Both the position numbers and the translations under genes were made by a program. DNA of 64,000 nt from Arachnopeziza araneosa (Eukaryota; Ascomycota; Leotiomycetes; Helotiales; Arachnopezizaceae). Shown piece after piece: positions 54,601 through 64,000 of the stretch; the first letter of the stretch is position 1; the number at the start of each line of letters is the position of its first letter. The stretch covers positions 1 to 64,000 of the forward strand of contig QYAI01000053.1 in NCBI GenBank assembly GCA_003988855.1. Direction: 5' to 3'. The notes beneath the pieces were generated by a model. The model searched no databases and was not told where the DNA came from. It saw only the letters and a program-made list of their open reading frames with translations.

Positions 54601-54978
54601 AGGTGCGTCGGTATAAAGGAGAATAATCGTAGTGGCATTCTCCCTCATCAGCTCGTACGCTCGAGCGAGACCAGTTTTGGTGGCCTCTGGGGCATCACCT
54701 CCTCCAAGAGGCTCCAAAAATCTCGCTTTCGCGATGAGGTCTACTTGCAGCTCATCGGTGAGCAGCCCTGGATGAAACCAATCTGACCACTCCAACAACC
54801 ATTCGTCACAGTAATCTCTGTACGCAAGAAGGCCAATTCGAGAGAAGCAATCTGTGAGCGTAGAGATTGATATAATCTGTGGCAATGAGGTCTGAAGAGA
54901 GGTGAGATATGAGCTCATGGAGTAGGTACCATCGACCAAGATGAGAAGGTCATAGACCTCTTGAGTTTGAGAAGCCAT
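51667..54978 (-). CDS. vWA domain / RBR (RING-IBR-RING) E3 ubiquitin ligase fusion
   Basis: A single exon of 1103 residues. The N-terminus is a von Willebrand A domain: YDLLILVDGTYSMSSYL at 9-25 carries the MIDAS motif as DGTYS (usual form DxSxS), and later parts read GLLAYRDYCDEWLLEW and TTIILLYTDAPPHTKF. A long central region includes CxxC-rich pieces (CKNCQLPRS...CGFC, CHYCRNNG, CTECLNRV) that may be extra zinc modules. The C-terminus is an RBR unit: RING1 from C895 (CTICFSSFRKDALLPSC), an IBR-like segment around 985 (WCQHCGHAKRYLERVC), and RING2 at 1033-1062 with ECPGCGVMTEKISGCNHITC. In RBR ligases the cysteine in the GC-N/M-H motif takes ubiquitin as a thioester; here it is C1046 and is present. 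Substrate unknown. vWA plus RBR occurs in some fungi, to my knowledge uncharacterised. Confidence 0.88.
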   Translation of the reverse strand: MASQTQEVYDLLILVDGTYSMSSYLTSLQTSLPQIISISTLTDCFSRIGLLAYRDYCDEWLLEWSDWFHPGLLTDELQVDLIAKARFLEPLGGGDAPEATKTGLARAYELMRENATTIILLYTDAPPHTKFNGKMNDSNSNLGPEQMALKVETSYSGYGPQFADLTTAVKLLSGRKGNKKAQIFSILQPNMYFMYAGYYNYLSTMTRGATFYLTSTRPADISKITVEMLLSWMGAEKAGITESADFPAHMSRYISIDGIKSLQSENDPAANQFFLATDNWKEQNSGEKNLTKVRASSETLKKFMPKKFIPVDFVKRYKEDARYRRIAVDQLKNIIDQDVAAISFNPVFGSLWRIVCNDKDNERRDEVITAFGNQVDRIKDADEKDRMKAWLEESYDYTAEVMEAIESVPAEQHFPCVCLDPTLVFKHESDVSDDLDDSNIPITFFRRDELLEIGRSCDYKILRRLGKVLTRLTYINSAAEMPAHIAIASETETPRIPMALASREFGQKFWKILLHIVVPGTMLGARPAALLAALSIRLGVQPLIPAAEQEMLRWPNRWNNLEVPETWNMGCLGLLLDADRAYRSRHEGEEKILDVSDSSMDERPAKRLRLEDHGLLTPIKSKVAERKGLLKAQDRVLFKKLVSYKMLELNLETLLNAKIGWTPEKTSVSVGPMVICKNCQLPRSVTIMGADGKCGFCLWTRYANLAEQEEHTHERCKKGDDEKTPVTWVECNIRSCRAQYVVYRPQALNVKPKCHYCRNNGVAPVVECTECLNRVIWPKEYRTTDVKDFRCFACTSGRRTIVGVETTAKKVSAENTTAWLIHNKDNKIAEPFNKRSLFNTISTAGTDNFAEKVELLPASAQGNLVLHGKLIRNSPDLIKQLDSWVSRRRTEQGQCTICFSSFRKDALLPSCGRSGCRERVCKSCLEGWYGVNGPGKIINTTTCLCPFCRRAPTAKTLSKYGMGIHAVADLGTAIRESGTWVSAWCQHCGHAKRYLERVCAAGAPAELREWSCDECLAEVAKKEGKELLRQRECPGCGVMTEKISGCNHITCTCGQHWCFVCGEGQPDSEIYAHLQKEHGGFFDEDDEIYNDARDADEENAEWY

Positions 54979-56644
54979 GTTGGCAACTACGAGAGAGGAG
55001 ATCTTTCAGCTGGTTTGAAAGACCTGTACAGGATTCGACTCCGTCTCAAATTATATAGACAAGAGATAGTTTCAATTGATATTGGAGTTGGCTGAGACTT
55101 TGACGATCAGTCAAGGTATAAGTAGGTAGCCACGAGAGAATGTGACTCACCGAAGTCGATATCCCGATCGTAGGTAGAGGTACGTGAAGCGGTATGACTG
55201 TTCGAAGCTGATATCCAGTATTTAAACAGTCCCCTTCTCTCTGTTGATATCGGAACGATGACTCTGGCCGGTATAGGCAAACGCCAACGGCATGACTCAG
55301 CCCCACTCTCATACCAGCCGACATCTTCAACTCTAAACGGCCAGCTCCCGAGCCTAGCGAGATCTTATTTGCACGTTAAGAGCCAACGGCTGGGAGTGGA
55401 AATGAGTCGCCGCGGGAGGATTGTGGGAAAGGTTGTCGAGGTGGTGGCTCAGTCTGCACGTTCCAGGGGCTGAGTGGACGAGCAGTATGAAACGGCCAAT
55501 ATCGAAACGGCATATTGGGACAGCGATACCACTAACATTTCTAAAGAATAAGTTGTGTTGATCATAACGAATGAAGCCTAGTCGAAATTGGAAGGGGTGA
55601 AGCCTTTTGCAAGGAGTAAAAAATTGGAGCTCACGTGCGCGCATTCGAGAGACCTTGCTAGGTAGTGCCACTCTTCTCAACCTCAAGTTCACCATTTCGG
55701 TCTAAACTGTTTGAAATCAATGTATCTCATAAAACTTAACATGGAAGCTATCTTTGGGTATACCGCGTGTTCAATATTGCTTGTTAAATTTCTCCTTTAT
55801 TCGCAATTTTAACGCCGTCTCTTAATTTCATTTTCATTAGTTTATCTTTACCGTTAGGATATTAGGCCACGTAATTATGAAGTCGCCTGCGAATATATGG
55901 CTTTATGAGCTCTCTTGATTTCTTCAGCTTTTAGTTCTGTCATTTTACTCTCATTTTTGGCCTTTGCTATAAACTTTTGCGTCATAGAGTATGCTGAGCA
56001 AAATTTGTTTGGGATGCCTTGGACCTACTGGTACTCGTACTTTTATAAGTAGAAACCTTTTTGGTGGGAGTTTGCTAGTTGATTTTGGAAACTCCTATAT
56101 AACATAGTTCCTGGTGGCATTATCTGTTTGCAAAGGCGTGGACACTATCCGAAACCCTCAGCGATTGTGGTTGCATTGCTGAGTGAGCTGAGGAATACGC
56201 ATCACGTGCAATTTAGTCAAAAAACGTGTGATGATTTCAGACGAAACGAAGCTACTTCATGTTATTGTAATTCTCTCAGGAATTCAACCAATTGTGCAAT
56301 CTACCTCACCAAACTCTCATAGCAGCTTCGATTCATTCTCATAAGAGGCAACAAATATTTCTGCAACCAGAGTCAAGGTTACATCCCACCTTCTTAATCT
56401 GGAGCTGAGATTGCCTGAAGTGGATGTGCTACCTTGCTCTGGTTGCATAAGAAACAACGACACTAACTGACGCTGTTCGCTCTATCGCATTTCTACAAAC
56501 CCCGAGCCTCTGATCACGATCCATTTTGAAATGTATTGACATCTCATACCCATCGATTCTTAGTTGAATTCATAAAGAAGCTCCTTTGAGGTTAGCGCTG
56601 GGATTTTCACTCAACGATCCAGGGACAGCATCAGAAATAGCATC
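54979..56644. other. Divergent intergenic region, 1.7 kb, AT-rich to the right
   Basis: Promoters of the RBR ligase and the P450 gene. Frames at 55.3-55.7 kb are short and lack domains. 55.7-56.5 kb is AT-rich. No gene seen. Confidence 0.5.
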
Positions 56645-58356
56645 ATGGCACATCCAGTTATCGTTGTTGTCGCCTCCATGGCACTTGCTGGCTTCATTAT
56701 GACAGCTTTGCAAGCTACGCGTCTCTTCGAAGAAGCCAAGAAGATGGGTCTTCCAACACTCTTCACTCCCATTGATATTCTCAACCCATTTTACGCCATG
56801 GCGCCTGACCGCATCACCGCATTCTTCGATGCTTGGCCTCTTAGTTTGGGACAATGGATTCATTGGAGTAATTTCAGCTGCTATTTCGCAAACCGGTACA
56901 AGCTCCATGAGAGATTTGGGCCTGTTTTCGTGACGGTGTCTCCATCCACGATCAGTATCCATGTTGCTGAAGGTGCAGCTGCAGACGAGATATTAAGTCG
57001 AAGAAAAGATTTCATCAAACCGCCTATAATGTACAAACCACTTGAGCTCTTTGGACCAAATGTTGATACTCTGAATGGGGAGGGGTGGCAACGACATCGA
57101 CGGCTAACAACGCCGCCTTTCAATGAGAGAAACAGCAAACATGTCTGGAATGAGTCGCTTAGGCAGACTCGTGATATGCTAAAAGTTTGGATGAAGGTTG
57201 GAAAAGACGGTGTTGTGAAATCGAGCAACGATACGATGACACTTGCACTACATGTTCTCACGTCCGCTGGGTTTGGCAAGGCATATGATTTCGAGGAGGG
57301 TGTGACGAAGGCAGCGGATGGGCATACGATGACTTATCGTACCGCATTGAAGATTATCCTAAATAATGTTTTCTTCACGATTATCATCACCTCTGTGAAG
57401 CTACCCAATTTTATTCTCCCAAAATGGCTACAAGAGGTTAAGGTTGCAATCGACGAGTTCAAAGCCTACATGGTTGAGATGGTTGAAGAAGAGAAATCAG
57501 CCATGGATGAATCAGATGCGGAGAAAGACAATTTGATGAGTGTACTTATACGAGCATCAGAGTTCGATAATCAAGGAAGAAATGGCTTAAGTGAAGCAGA
57601 AATATATGGAAATCTCTTCATCTACAACTTGGCCGGCCACGACACCACAGCTAATACGCTGGCCTACGCCGTGAATCTCATGGCCACAGATATCAAATGG
57701 CAGAAATGGATCCGAGAAGAACTCATCTCAGTCTTTGGAGACAAAGACAACATCGAAGACTGGGAATACGAAGCCTCCTTCTCAAAGTTAAAGCGTTGCT
57801 TAGCACTCATGGTATTGCCCCAACCCATTTCACTAGAAACGATTTCTAATATATTTAAAAGCAAGAAACCCTACGTCTCTACGGCCCCATCGTCGTGACG
57901 CCCAAATATGTCGATGAGCACCCAGTAACCACCACCATCATGGGCCGCTCTGTAACCATCCCGCCGGGGACGTTCATACCCATCAACGTGGCAGCACTGA
58001 ACACATCTCCAGTTTACTGGGGTTCAGATGCGCTGGTATGGCGCCCGGACCGGTGGATTGTATCTGGGAAAGAAGTGGGCGAAGAAGCTCTTTATGAGCC
58101 GCCACCTGGAGCATTCCTGGCTTGGGCTTCAGGGCCGAGAATTTGCCCAGGAAAGAAATTCAGCCAGGTGGAGTTTGTGGCTGTGGCAGCGAGGCTGTTT
58201 ATGAATAATAGATGTAGGGTGAAACTTGAAGAGGGCGAAGAAGAAAAGGAGGCGGTTGAGAGGGTTTGGAAATGTGTTGAGGATAGTACTTTGAATGTTA
58301 CGATTCAGATGAGGCATCCGGAGAAGGTGAAACTAGTGTGGGAGAAGTGGGAATGA
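56645..58356 (+). CDS. Cytochrome P450 monooxygenase, two exons
   Basis: Exons 56645-57811 and 57862-58356 give 553 residues across a 50-nt intron (GTATTG donor, AAAAG acceptor); the join restores KRCLALMQETLRLYGPIVV. The N-terminus has a membrane anchor (VIVVVASMALAGFIMTAL). Landmarks: WQRHRRLTTPPFNERN (C-helix WxxxR), the oxygen-binding I-helix motif AGHDTTANT at 330-338, ExxR as ETLR at 391-394, the meander WRPDRW, and the heme loop WASGPRICPG with thiolate cysteine at about 484. The consensus F at the first position of that loop is W, a conservative change seen in many fungal P450s. A microsomal monooxygenase is expected, working with P450 reductase; substrate cannot be told. No biosynthetic cluster genes are next to it, so a housekeeping or detoxifying role is as likely as secondary metabolism. 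Confidence 0.92.
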
Positions 58357-59613
58357 ATGGTGTATTCAGGTACATGAATGAGAATGTGAATCGACTCTTC
58401 TTACCCGCGTACTAGACTTTCAAATTATTTCAGTCCGCGTACTATGATTCTCCTTGGAATTGGGCTTGTTGCGCAGGGTACCTTATGCTTATAAGAAGAC
58501 CAGGTCGCTTAGCTAGAAAGTGGTAGCATATTTGGTTCGTGATACAATTGATTTGAACAATAGTCTGCTAAATGAATATCTAACTATGGAATGTAATGAG
58601 CTAGGCAGAACCAGTGGATAAAAGTAGCATGAATACGTCAAAAAGTACCAGGTCTGTAACGAACATTGAAGAAGACCCTGACTTTGCAGTGAAATCTAGT
58701 TGAATGTCAATATGATTCGATTCACCTGAGTCATTATTCAAATCTTATTTAAACATTGAGCTAGTCAAGGCTTGAACAGGGTTCACAAAGAGGACAAGAA
58801 ATGTGAGGATCACCCGACTGAAAGGTAGTTGAAAATAGAGATCGTTATACTCATTTGCGTGACCGAGATTGTCTCTGTCATTCTTCAAAGCTTGGGTGAA
58901 TATCGAGTATATGGAGATTGAAAGCATTTTCCGAAAGATGACAAAGCAGGGGGTAAATGCAACGAGATTTGCCGAGGATGAGAAGAAGAATAAGGTGAGA
59001 GAAAAAAGCTAAATGAAATAAATGGGTATTTACGGGAAGGCTAGGCGGTAATGTGCATCCGATTTTTTTTTATCTTTTGCAAAAGGCAAACCTATTCCAT
59101 CATCTATCAAAGATTTTAAGGTAATGTAAATCATGTTCTTTCAAATATCACTATCGATAGTAAAGTAAACACTGGGATGAGATGTAGCTACAAAAATAAG
59201 TTTATTGAGAACAGAAAGCGGAAAGAAAGGTTGGGTAGGCAGTGTTGGGTCATAAGCAGCAAAGTATGCAAAGACTCAACTAAAACAAGAAGCCTTTGAG
59301 ACAAGCTTTAACTCACCTCTCCAATGCTTTGTCATTTGATCAAAATATGCCTTACTGTCAGAAAATTCAATACAAAGTAGCTTGCAGATAATTACATGCC
59401 GAATAGATGTGATAATCCTGTCACAAAGAAGTAATAACGCAGCCGGGGGTGAAAATCTTGTGACAAACAGAAGCTGCTTTCTTTGAAGAATTCTCCAACA
59501 AAAAATCAGAATTCTATATTACCAGCCTTCTCCGTCTCCCATCCTGCCTTCATCACAACCACAAACCCACTCCTCACCCAAAATCTAAATACCCAACTGG
59601 GTCCAACCCCATC
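58357..59613. other. Intergenic, 1.25 kb
   Basis: No gene or RNA recognised. A 60-codon minus frame at 58927-58745 has a hydrophobic stretch but no other support. Confidence 0.5.
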
Positions 59614-60060
59614 ATGGCATCCAAAGACAGTCGATGGAACACCGAACAACTTGAGATCCTCTTCATACTTGAAAAAGACCGCGTCCAGGCCCTCATCGAT
59701 GTGATCCGCGCCGAATTCGCAGCCAAGATTGCGCTCCTGAGAGAGGAAGCTGTGAACGCCAACGTCGAGGAGGTGAAATTCAGGTTAATGATGCGAATTG
59801 AGAAGTTGGAACAGGAGTTGAGTGAGGTGAAGAAGGATCTGCTCGAGTCGAAGGAGAGGGTTGATAGGAAGATGAGAGGTTTTGCAGGTGTAGAGAAGGA
59901 GAAGATGGGCCTGGTGATCTTTACTGCTGGAGGTGGCGGGGTTGGAGAGAGGTTGGCTGGGAGTGTAAGTGGAGGTGGAAATCTGATGAAGGTAAGTGTT
60001 GACGGAGAGGAAGAATGGGTGCGTTTCATTCATAAGTCCCTCTTCAAAATAGCGGCCTAA
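59614..60060 (+). CDS. Small coiled-coil protein of unknown function
   Basis: A single exon of 148 residues from the ATG at 59614 (MASKDSRWNTEQLEILF). Residues about 10-95 should form one long helix or coiled coil, with heptad-like spacing in RLMMRIEKLEQELSEVKKDL and LLESKERVDRKMRGF. The last 50 residues contain a Gly-rich segment (TAGGGGVGERLAGS) and a hydrophobic end. No homologue recognised. The start WNTEQLEILFIL recalls a family of short fungal proteins that open with W-x-E/D-Q-x-x-x-L, but I cannot name it. Plausible real gene; transcription is not shown by anything here. Confidence 0.5.
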   Translation: MASKDSRWNTEQLEILFILEKDRVQALIDVIRAEFAAKIALLREEAVNANVEEVKFRLMMRIEKLEQELSEVKKDLLESKERVDRKMRGFAGVEKEKMGLVIFTAGGGGVGERLAGSVSGGGNLMKVSVDGEEEWVRFIHKSLFKIAA

Positions 60061-60837
60061 TTTGACCGTAGTTGGAAATTGAAAAAGGAGAAGAAAACGG
60101 CAATAAACTCCACTAAAGGCGACGAGATGAGTATGCTGAGCTAAGATTGCTGGGCAGTTTGGATCTTCGGGTTGGGTGGACACTGTTCTTGTTGATATCA
60201 TTTGCAGTGATCGGTCAGATGAACTGGACCGTGTAGCAAGCTCTCTATGACATGGATTTGAGCAGAGAGATTAAAACCCGTCATCCGTGCTGCTGTGAAT
60301 CGTGAGCTGTGACTATCCTCAATGTGTAGACACTTCTTAATTCTTAGCCACCTACTCCGTTTGTTCTTTCAGTTGTCTCAATTTCCTTCTTCGTCATAGA
60401 GTTGGAAAAAAAATTAAGTATAATCTGCTGCGCAACAAACGAGAAAGAAGTTTGGTGCGATATTTGAAGAGAGCTTTCTGCAAACTAGACTAGATTTAAC
60501 GAGGGACCATTCTGCTTAACTGTAATTCCAGGGAATAAAAATTCGCCAAGCAGATTCAAGTAAACAGTTGAAGGATTATCATTTCCGTATTTCGTCCTTA
60601 AAAAGCATAGAATAGCAGCTAGAAATCACAGCATTTGGAACATCTTTGCAGTGAGATCGCTAAAATGATATTCTATTATACGCCAGACTCCCGCTTGTCT
60701 TCCAGGTCCCATCCTGACCACTTTAGCTGTGATGATAACCTCACACTGACTCCAATCCATGCAGCCATCCGTGGAACGCAAATGCTAACCCACCTTGAGG
60801 GACCGAAATCCTACACCTGCCTTGATGCCTTCATTAA
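60061..60837. other. Convergent intergenic region
   Basis: Between the coiled-coil gene and the 3' end of UBC1. No gene seen. Confidence 0.5.
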
Positions 60838-61673
60838 TCACGGCTCACCCAACAGTCTTGCGGTAATATCTCCCATGTATGCTTCCTCAAGCTCGTAGTC
60901 CTCGCCATTGTTCTTGTCAATGTTCACGAACAGGAATGCTTCAACAACGTTGTCAATATCGAAACCCATATTCACAAATCGATCAATAAGATCTTTGTTG
61001 TAACCTTGGTATCTGCCCCATATTAGTTAAGGCACAAGAAAGCTATTTTCCCTTACTTCAAAATTTGCTGCCTTGATTCCTCCTCTGGACTCAAAGACTT
61101 TACTTGTCCATACTTTTGAGGTCGGTTAGCTTCACTTGTATCCCAGGTCGTTTGTTTCGGTGCATTCGCATGTTTTATCGCCCATTCTCGAGCCACTCGC
61201 TGAAATTGTTCGGGGTGTTTCATGAGCATACTTGCTACTTCGGCATCCTGTGGATCCTTGGGCTCAGGAGTACTAAGTAGTGACTGCAGAGACAGCAAAG
61301 CAGACTTGATTGTAAGTACGGGTGACCAGGCCGCTCCTAGAGTATCAAGACAGATAGCTCCCTAGAGTTAGTTAGTAGATTCAATCCAGGGATGCAGAGG
61401 ACTGACCGTCTGACTGCTGACATTTGGGTGCCATAGCTTCGTTGTGAACCGCATTTGTGGAGGTCGGAATGGATACTCCATAGGGATTTTGATATCAACG
61501 AAAAATTTGCCGCCCTCATAAGCAGTATCTGGTGGTCCTGGGAACGAGGCCAGCAAATGAGTCAAATCCATTCCGTCCGCTGGATAGGCTTCTATCCTGG
61601 AGTCGACATCATTCTGGATATCCATTAACTCCTTTGCCACTCTGCGAAGTCGGCTGGAAGAAGTAGCCGCCAT
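60838..61673 (-). CDS. ubc1: Ubiquitin-conjugating enzyme E2, Ubc1/UBE2K type with UBA domain, three exons
   Basis: Exons 61673-61407, 61361-61057 and 61012-60838 give 248 residues; both introns are 45 and 44 nt with GTCAGT/CTCTAG and GTAAGG/GGCAG ends. The E2 takes ubiquitin from E1 as a thioester and, in this class, extends Lys48-type chains. The UBC fold fills about 1-150: ...YEGGKFFVDIKIPMEYPFRP, PQMRFTTKLWHPNVSSQTGA and GAICLDTLGAAWSPVLTIKS, with the catalytic cysteine at residue 93 in GAICLDTL. The HPN motif precedes it. A C-terminal UBA domain follows at about 195-240 (YNKDLIDRFVNMGFDIDNVV), which marks the Ubc1/E2-25K class. The last exon is short and easily missed. It is head-to-head with RPT2. 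Confidence 0.95.
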
Positions 61674-62360
61674 GATTTATGTTATAGGGCTGGGTGGTCG
61701 ATTGTGTTCTGCAGAAAGATGTGGATTAACGGAGGTGACTTAGGGAAGAGCGATTGCTAGTGTCACAAGAGATTCACTAGGCAGGGACTAATCATGAAGG
61801 TTCCTTCTAATTTGAATCATTAGCCAAGCAGATACTTAGATGTGATATAAGACCTCTTAAGTATTTAGAACTATCCAAACAAGGGCGTGCAAGGCATTCT
61901 GGAAAGCCTTACAGCTGCTATCGACCCCTTGGCGGGGTACTCGGCGTCAATAGAATGTCTTGGAATGGAATGGACGATGGAGATTGATGATAACACTTTG
62001 AAGGGTCCCTAACACCAGAGCTCTTTATTTATAACTGTCAAGGGCTCCAGCGAAAGAGTGGTACGTGGATCCAGTGAGAAGCGTAGCGATCTTGTGGGCG
62101 AGGTTGAGCTGTCGAGCTTCAGATGGGATGATGATGTATTGCCTGAGGCATAAAGGCTACAACGCTAAAAATAACGCTAATCGCATGTTGACGCGAAGCC
62201 GCTGCCAGCCTGCATGCGACTTTCAGCAGAAGCTCATTACAAACAAATCTTCCACCTTCCATCAACAACACCACACTCATCAACGAGGATAGTCCAGCTT
62301 GATTTCCATTCCTCTCCATTTGCAACAACCACCTTAGTTGTTACGAGCAACTGAAGGAAA
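61674..62360. promoter_or_regulatory. Bidirectional promoter region of UBC1 and RPT2
   Basis: 687 bases separate the two start codons, so both ubiquitin-proteasome genes start from this interval. I see no match to the yeast proteasome control element GGTGGCAAA. CT-rich and ATC/CAAC-rich leader sequence precedes the RPT2 ATG (62250-62340). Confidence 0.55.
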
Positions 62361-63912
62361 ATGGTAATCTGTCTTACCCCTAGAAGAAATCCATCCTAAC
62401 ACATATCAAGGGAAATCAACAATCTGGACTCGGCGGCGCTGGCCAAGGTGGAGATAATAAGGACGAAAAAGACAAAAAGGTACCTACATCTCCATTTGAT
62501 TGTGTCTTTGTCTGGCACTTGTTGACTTCCTGATTAGAAGGAGAAGCCCAAGTATGAACCACCACCAAGACCAACAACCAGAATCGGCCGAAAGAAGCGC
62601 AAGGCTGCTGGTCCGAATGCCTCCGCCAAGCTGCCCGCTGTCTATCCAACCTCTCGATGTAAATTAAGATACTTGCGGATGCAAAGGATCCACGACCATC
62701 TCCTACTCGAAGAGGAATATGTTGAGAACCAGGAGCGGCTACGAAAGGCCAAGGCGGCAAAGGAGGGCGGAGCTCCTGTAGCCGCAAGTAGCGACCCTGA
62801 TGCTTCTGACAGAAATGCTGATGAGCGAGGTCGTGTTGACGATATGAGAGGTAGCCCCATGGGCGTTGGTACTCTGGAAGAGATGATTGATGATGATCAC
62901 GCTATTGTTTCTAGCACCACTGGCCCTGAGTACTACGTCTCAATTATGTCCTTTGTCGATAAAGATCTCTTGGAACCTGGAGCTAGTGTCTTACTGCATC
63001 ACAAGTCTGTCTCCATCGTGGGTGTTCTTACTGACGATGCGGATCCATTGGTTTCGGTTATGAAGCTTGACAAGGCACCAACTGAGTCGTATGCGGATAT
63101 TGGTGGTTTGGAACAACAAATTCAAGAAGTTCGAGAGTCAGTGGAGCTGCCATTATTACATCCTGAGCTTTATGAGGAGATGGGTATCAAGCCACCGAAG
63201 GGTGTCATCCTCTATGGAGCTCCTGGTACCGGAAAGACTCTTCTGGCAAAAGCTGTAGCAAATCAGACCAGTGCAACTTTTCTACGTATCGTTGGTAGTG
63301 AGTTGATTCAGAAATACTTGGGTGATGGGCCACGGCTTGTCAGACAACTTTTCCAAGTATGCTATCTTGAGCTATAGATGTGGTGTATGAGCTAATTGAA
63401 CCTAGGTTGCCGCCGAGAATGCCCCTTCAATTGTTTTCATTGATGAAATTGATGCTATTGGTACCAAACGATACGAGTCTACATCCGGCGGAGAACGTGA
63501 AGTTCAAAGAACAATGTTGGAGCTTCTTAACCAACTCGATGGTTTTGATGATAGAGGAGATGTCAAGGTCATTATGGCTACAAACAAGATTGACACTCTC
63601 GACCCAGCCCTGATCAGACCCGGACGTATTGACCGAAAAATCCTCTTCGAGAACCCCGATCAAGTCACCAAGCGCAAGATCTTTACGCTCCATACCTCTA
63701 AGATGTCATTGAACGAGGATGTTGATCTGGAAGAGTTCATCAACCAGAAGGATGATCTTTCCGGAGCTGATATCAAGGCTATTTGCTCCGAAGCTGGTCT
63801 GATGGCTTTGAGAGAGCGAAGAATGCGTGTTCAAATGGCCGATTTCAGGGCTGCAAGAGAGCGAGTCTTGAAGACAAAGAGTGAAGGCGAGCCGGAGGGA
63901 CTGTACTTGTAA
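62361..63912 (+). CDS. rpt2: 26S proteasome regulatory ATPase subunit 4 (Rpt2), four exons
   Basis: Exons 62361-62363, 62411-62479, 62538-63356 and 63406-63912 give 465 residues. The first coding exon is just the ATG, with donor GTAATC; the second begins GGAAATCAACAATCTGGA (GNQQSG). Introns are 47, 58 and 49 nt. Rpt2 is one of six AAA ATPases that unfold substrates and open the 20S gate. Sequence: N-terminal MGNQQSGLGG, a candidate N-myristoylation site known from Rpt2; basic DNA-like KYEPPPRPTTRIGRKKRK; coiled coil about 80-115; OB domain with EYYVSIMSFVDKDLL; Walker A GAPGTGKT; Walker B IVFIDEIDAIG; sensor region DGFDDRGDVKVIMATNK; arginine-finger context LIRPGRIDRK. It ends GLYL, a HbYX tail (Leu-Tyr-Leu) that docks into the 20S ring. 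Length is near the usual 440. The start was chosen from the conserved MGNQQSG. Confidence 0.96.
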
Positions 63913-64000
63913 GAAGGTTAGAAGCATTGAGAGCGAGTGAACCTTGGTGCATGGCTAGCTTTATCTCGGGGACGTGTATTCTAGAAATCATAATGAAAAG

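Noticed and set aside
60635..60898. Plus-strand frame of 87 codons at the end of UBC1
   Set aside because: It is antisense to the UBA-coding last exon of UBC1.

Overview
The window reads as nuclear DNA of a filamentous ascomycete (Pezizomycotina). The evidence is short introns (about 44-165 nt, mostly GTRNGT...YAG), gene spacing of 1-3 kb, many genes split by one to three introns, and clear fungal orthologues (Set2, Aos1, Bmt5, Ubc1, Rpt2, GABA transaminase, Wdr70, a NIPA-type transporter). A member of the Leotiomycetes is my best guess from the style of the lineage-specific families, but the sequence alone does not prove it. Exon boundaries were placed by eye from splice signals, frame continuity and protein similarity.

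Layout. 0-0.17 kb: the 5' end of a pogo/Fot1-like DNA transposon cut off by the window edge. 0.6-4.2 kb: two unrecognised conserved-looking genes and a small cysteine-rich gene. 5.2-9.4 kb: a NIPA-type transporter and a Wdr70-type WD40 protein, divergently transcribed. 10-16.6 kb: an AT-rich block with five related genes, three on + and two on -. Two or three carry an N-terminal pentapeptide-repeat stretch followed by an F-box-like motif; two of the five are broken by in-frame stops. 17-23.7 kb: a secreted histidine-phosphatase-like protein, an unrecognised regulatory-looking protein, the SUMO E1 subunit Aos1 and an rRNA methyltransferase (Bmt5). 25.4-27.4 kb: a decayed multi-pass membrane protein gene. 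27.4-34.1 kb: nearly gene-free. 34.1-41.4 kb: an AT-hook protein, a 3.2 kb gene-poor gap, then SET2. 42.3-46.2 kb: GABA transaminase and a GT8-type glycosyltransferase. 46.2-50.1 kb: gene-free with simple repeats. 50.1-64 kb: a GNAT acetyltransferase, a large vWA-RBR ubiquitin ligase, a cytochrome P450, a short coiled-coil protein, and a head-to-head pair of E2 enzyme (UBC1) and proteasome ATPase (RPT2).

How the genes fit together. Several genes act in ubiquitin-like conjugation and degradation (Aos1, the vWA-RBR ligase, Ubc1, Rpt2), and the F-box-like family could in principle supply substrate adaptors, though that is inference. Set2 and Wdr70 act in chromatin. Core genes look intact and ordinary; the unusual material is the pentapeptide/F-box-like cluster, the decayed membrane gene, the vWA-RBR fusion and the gene-poor intervals.
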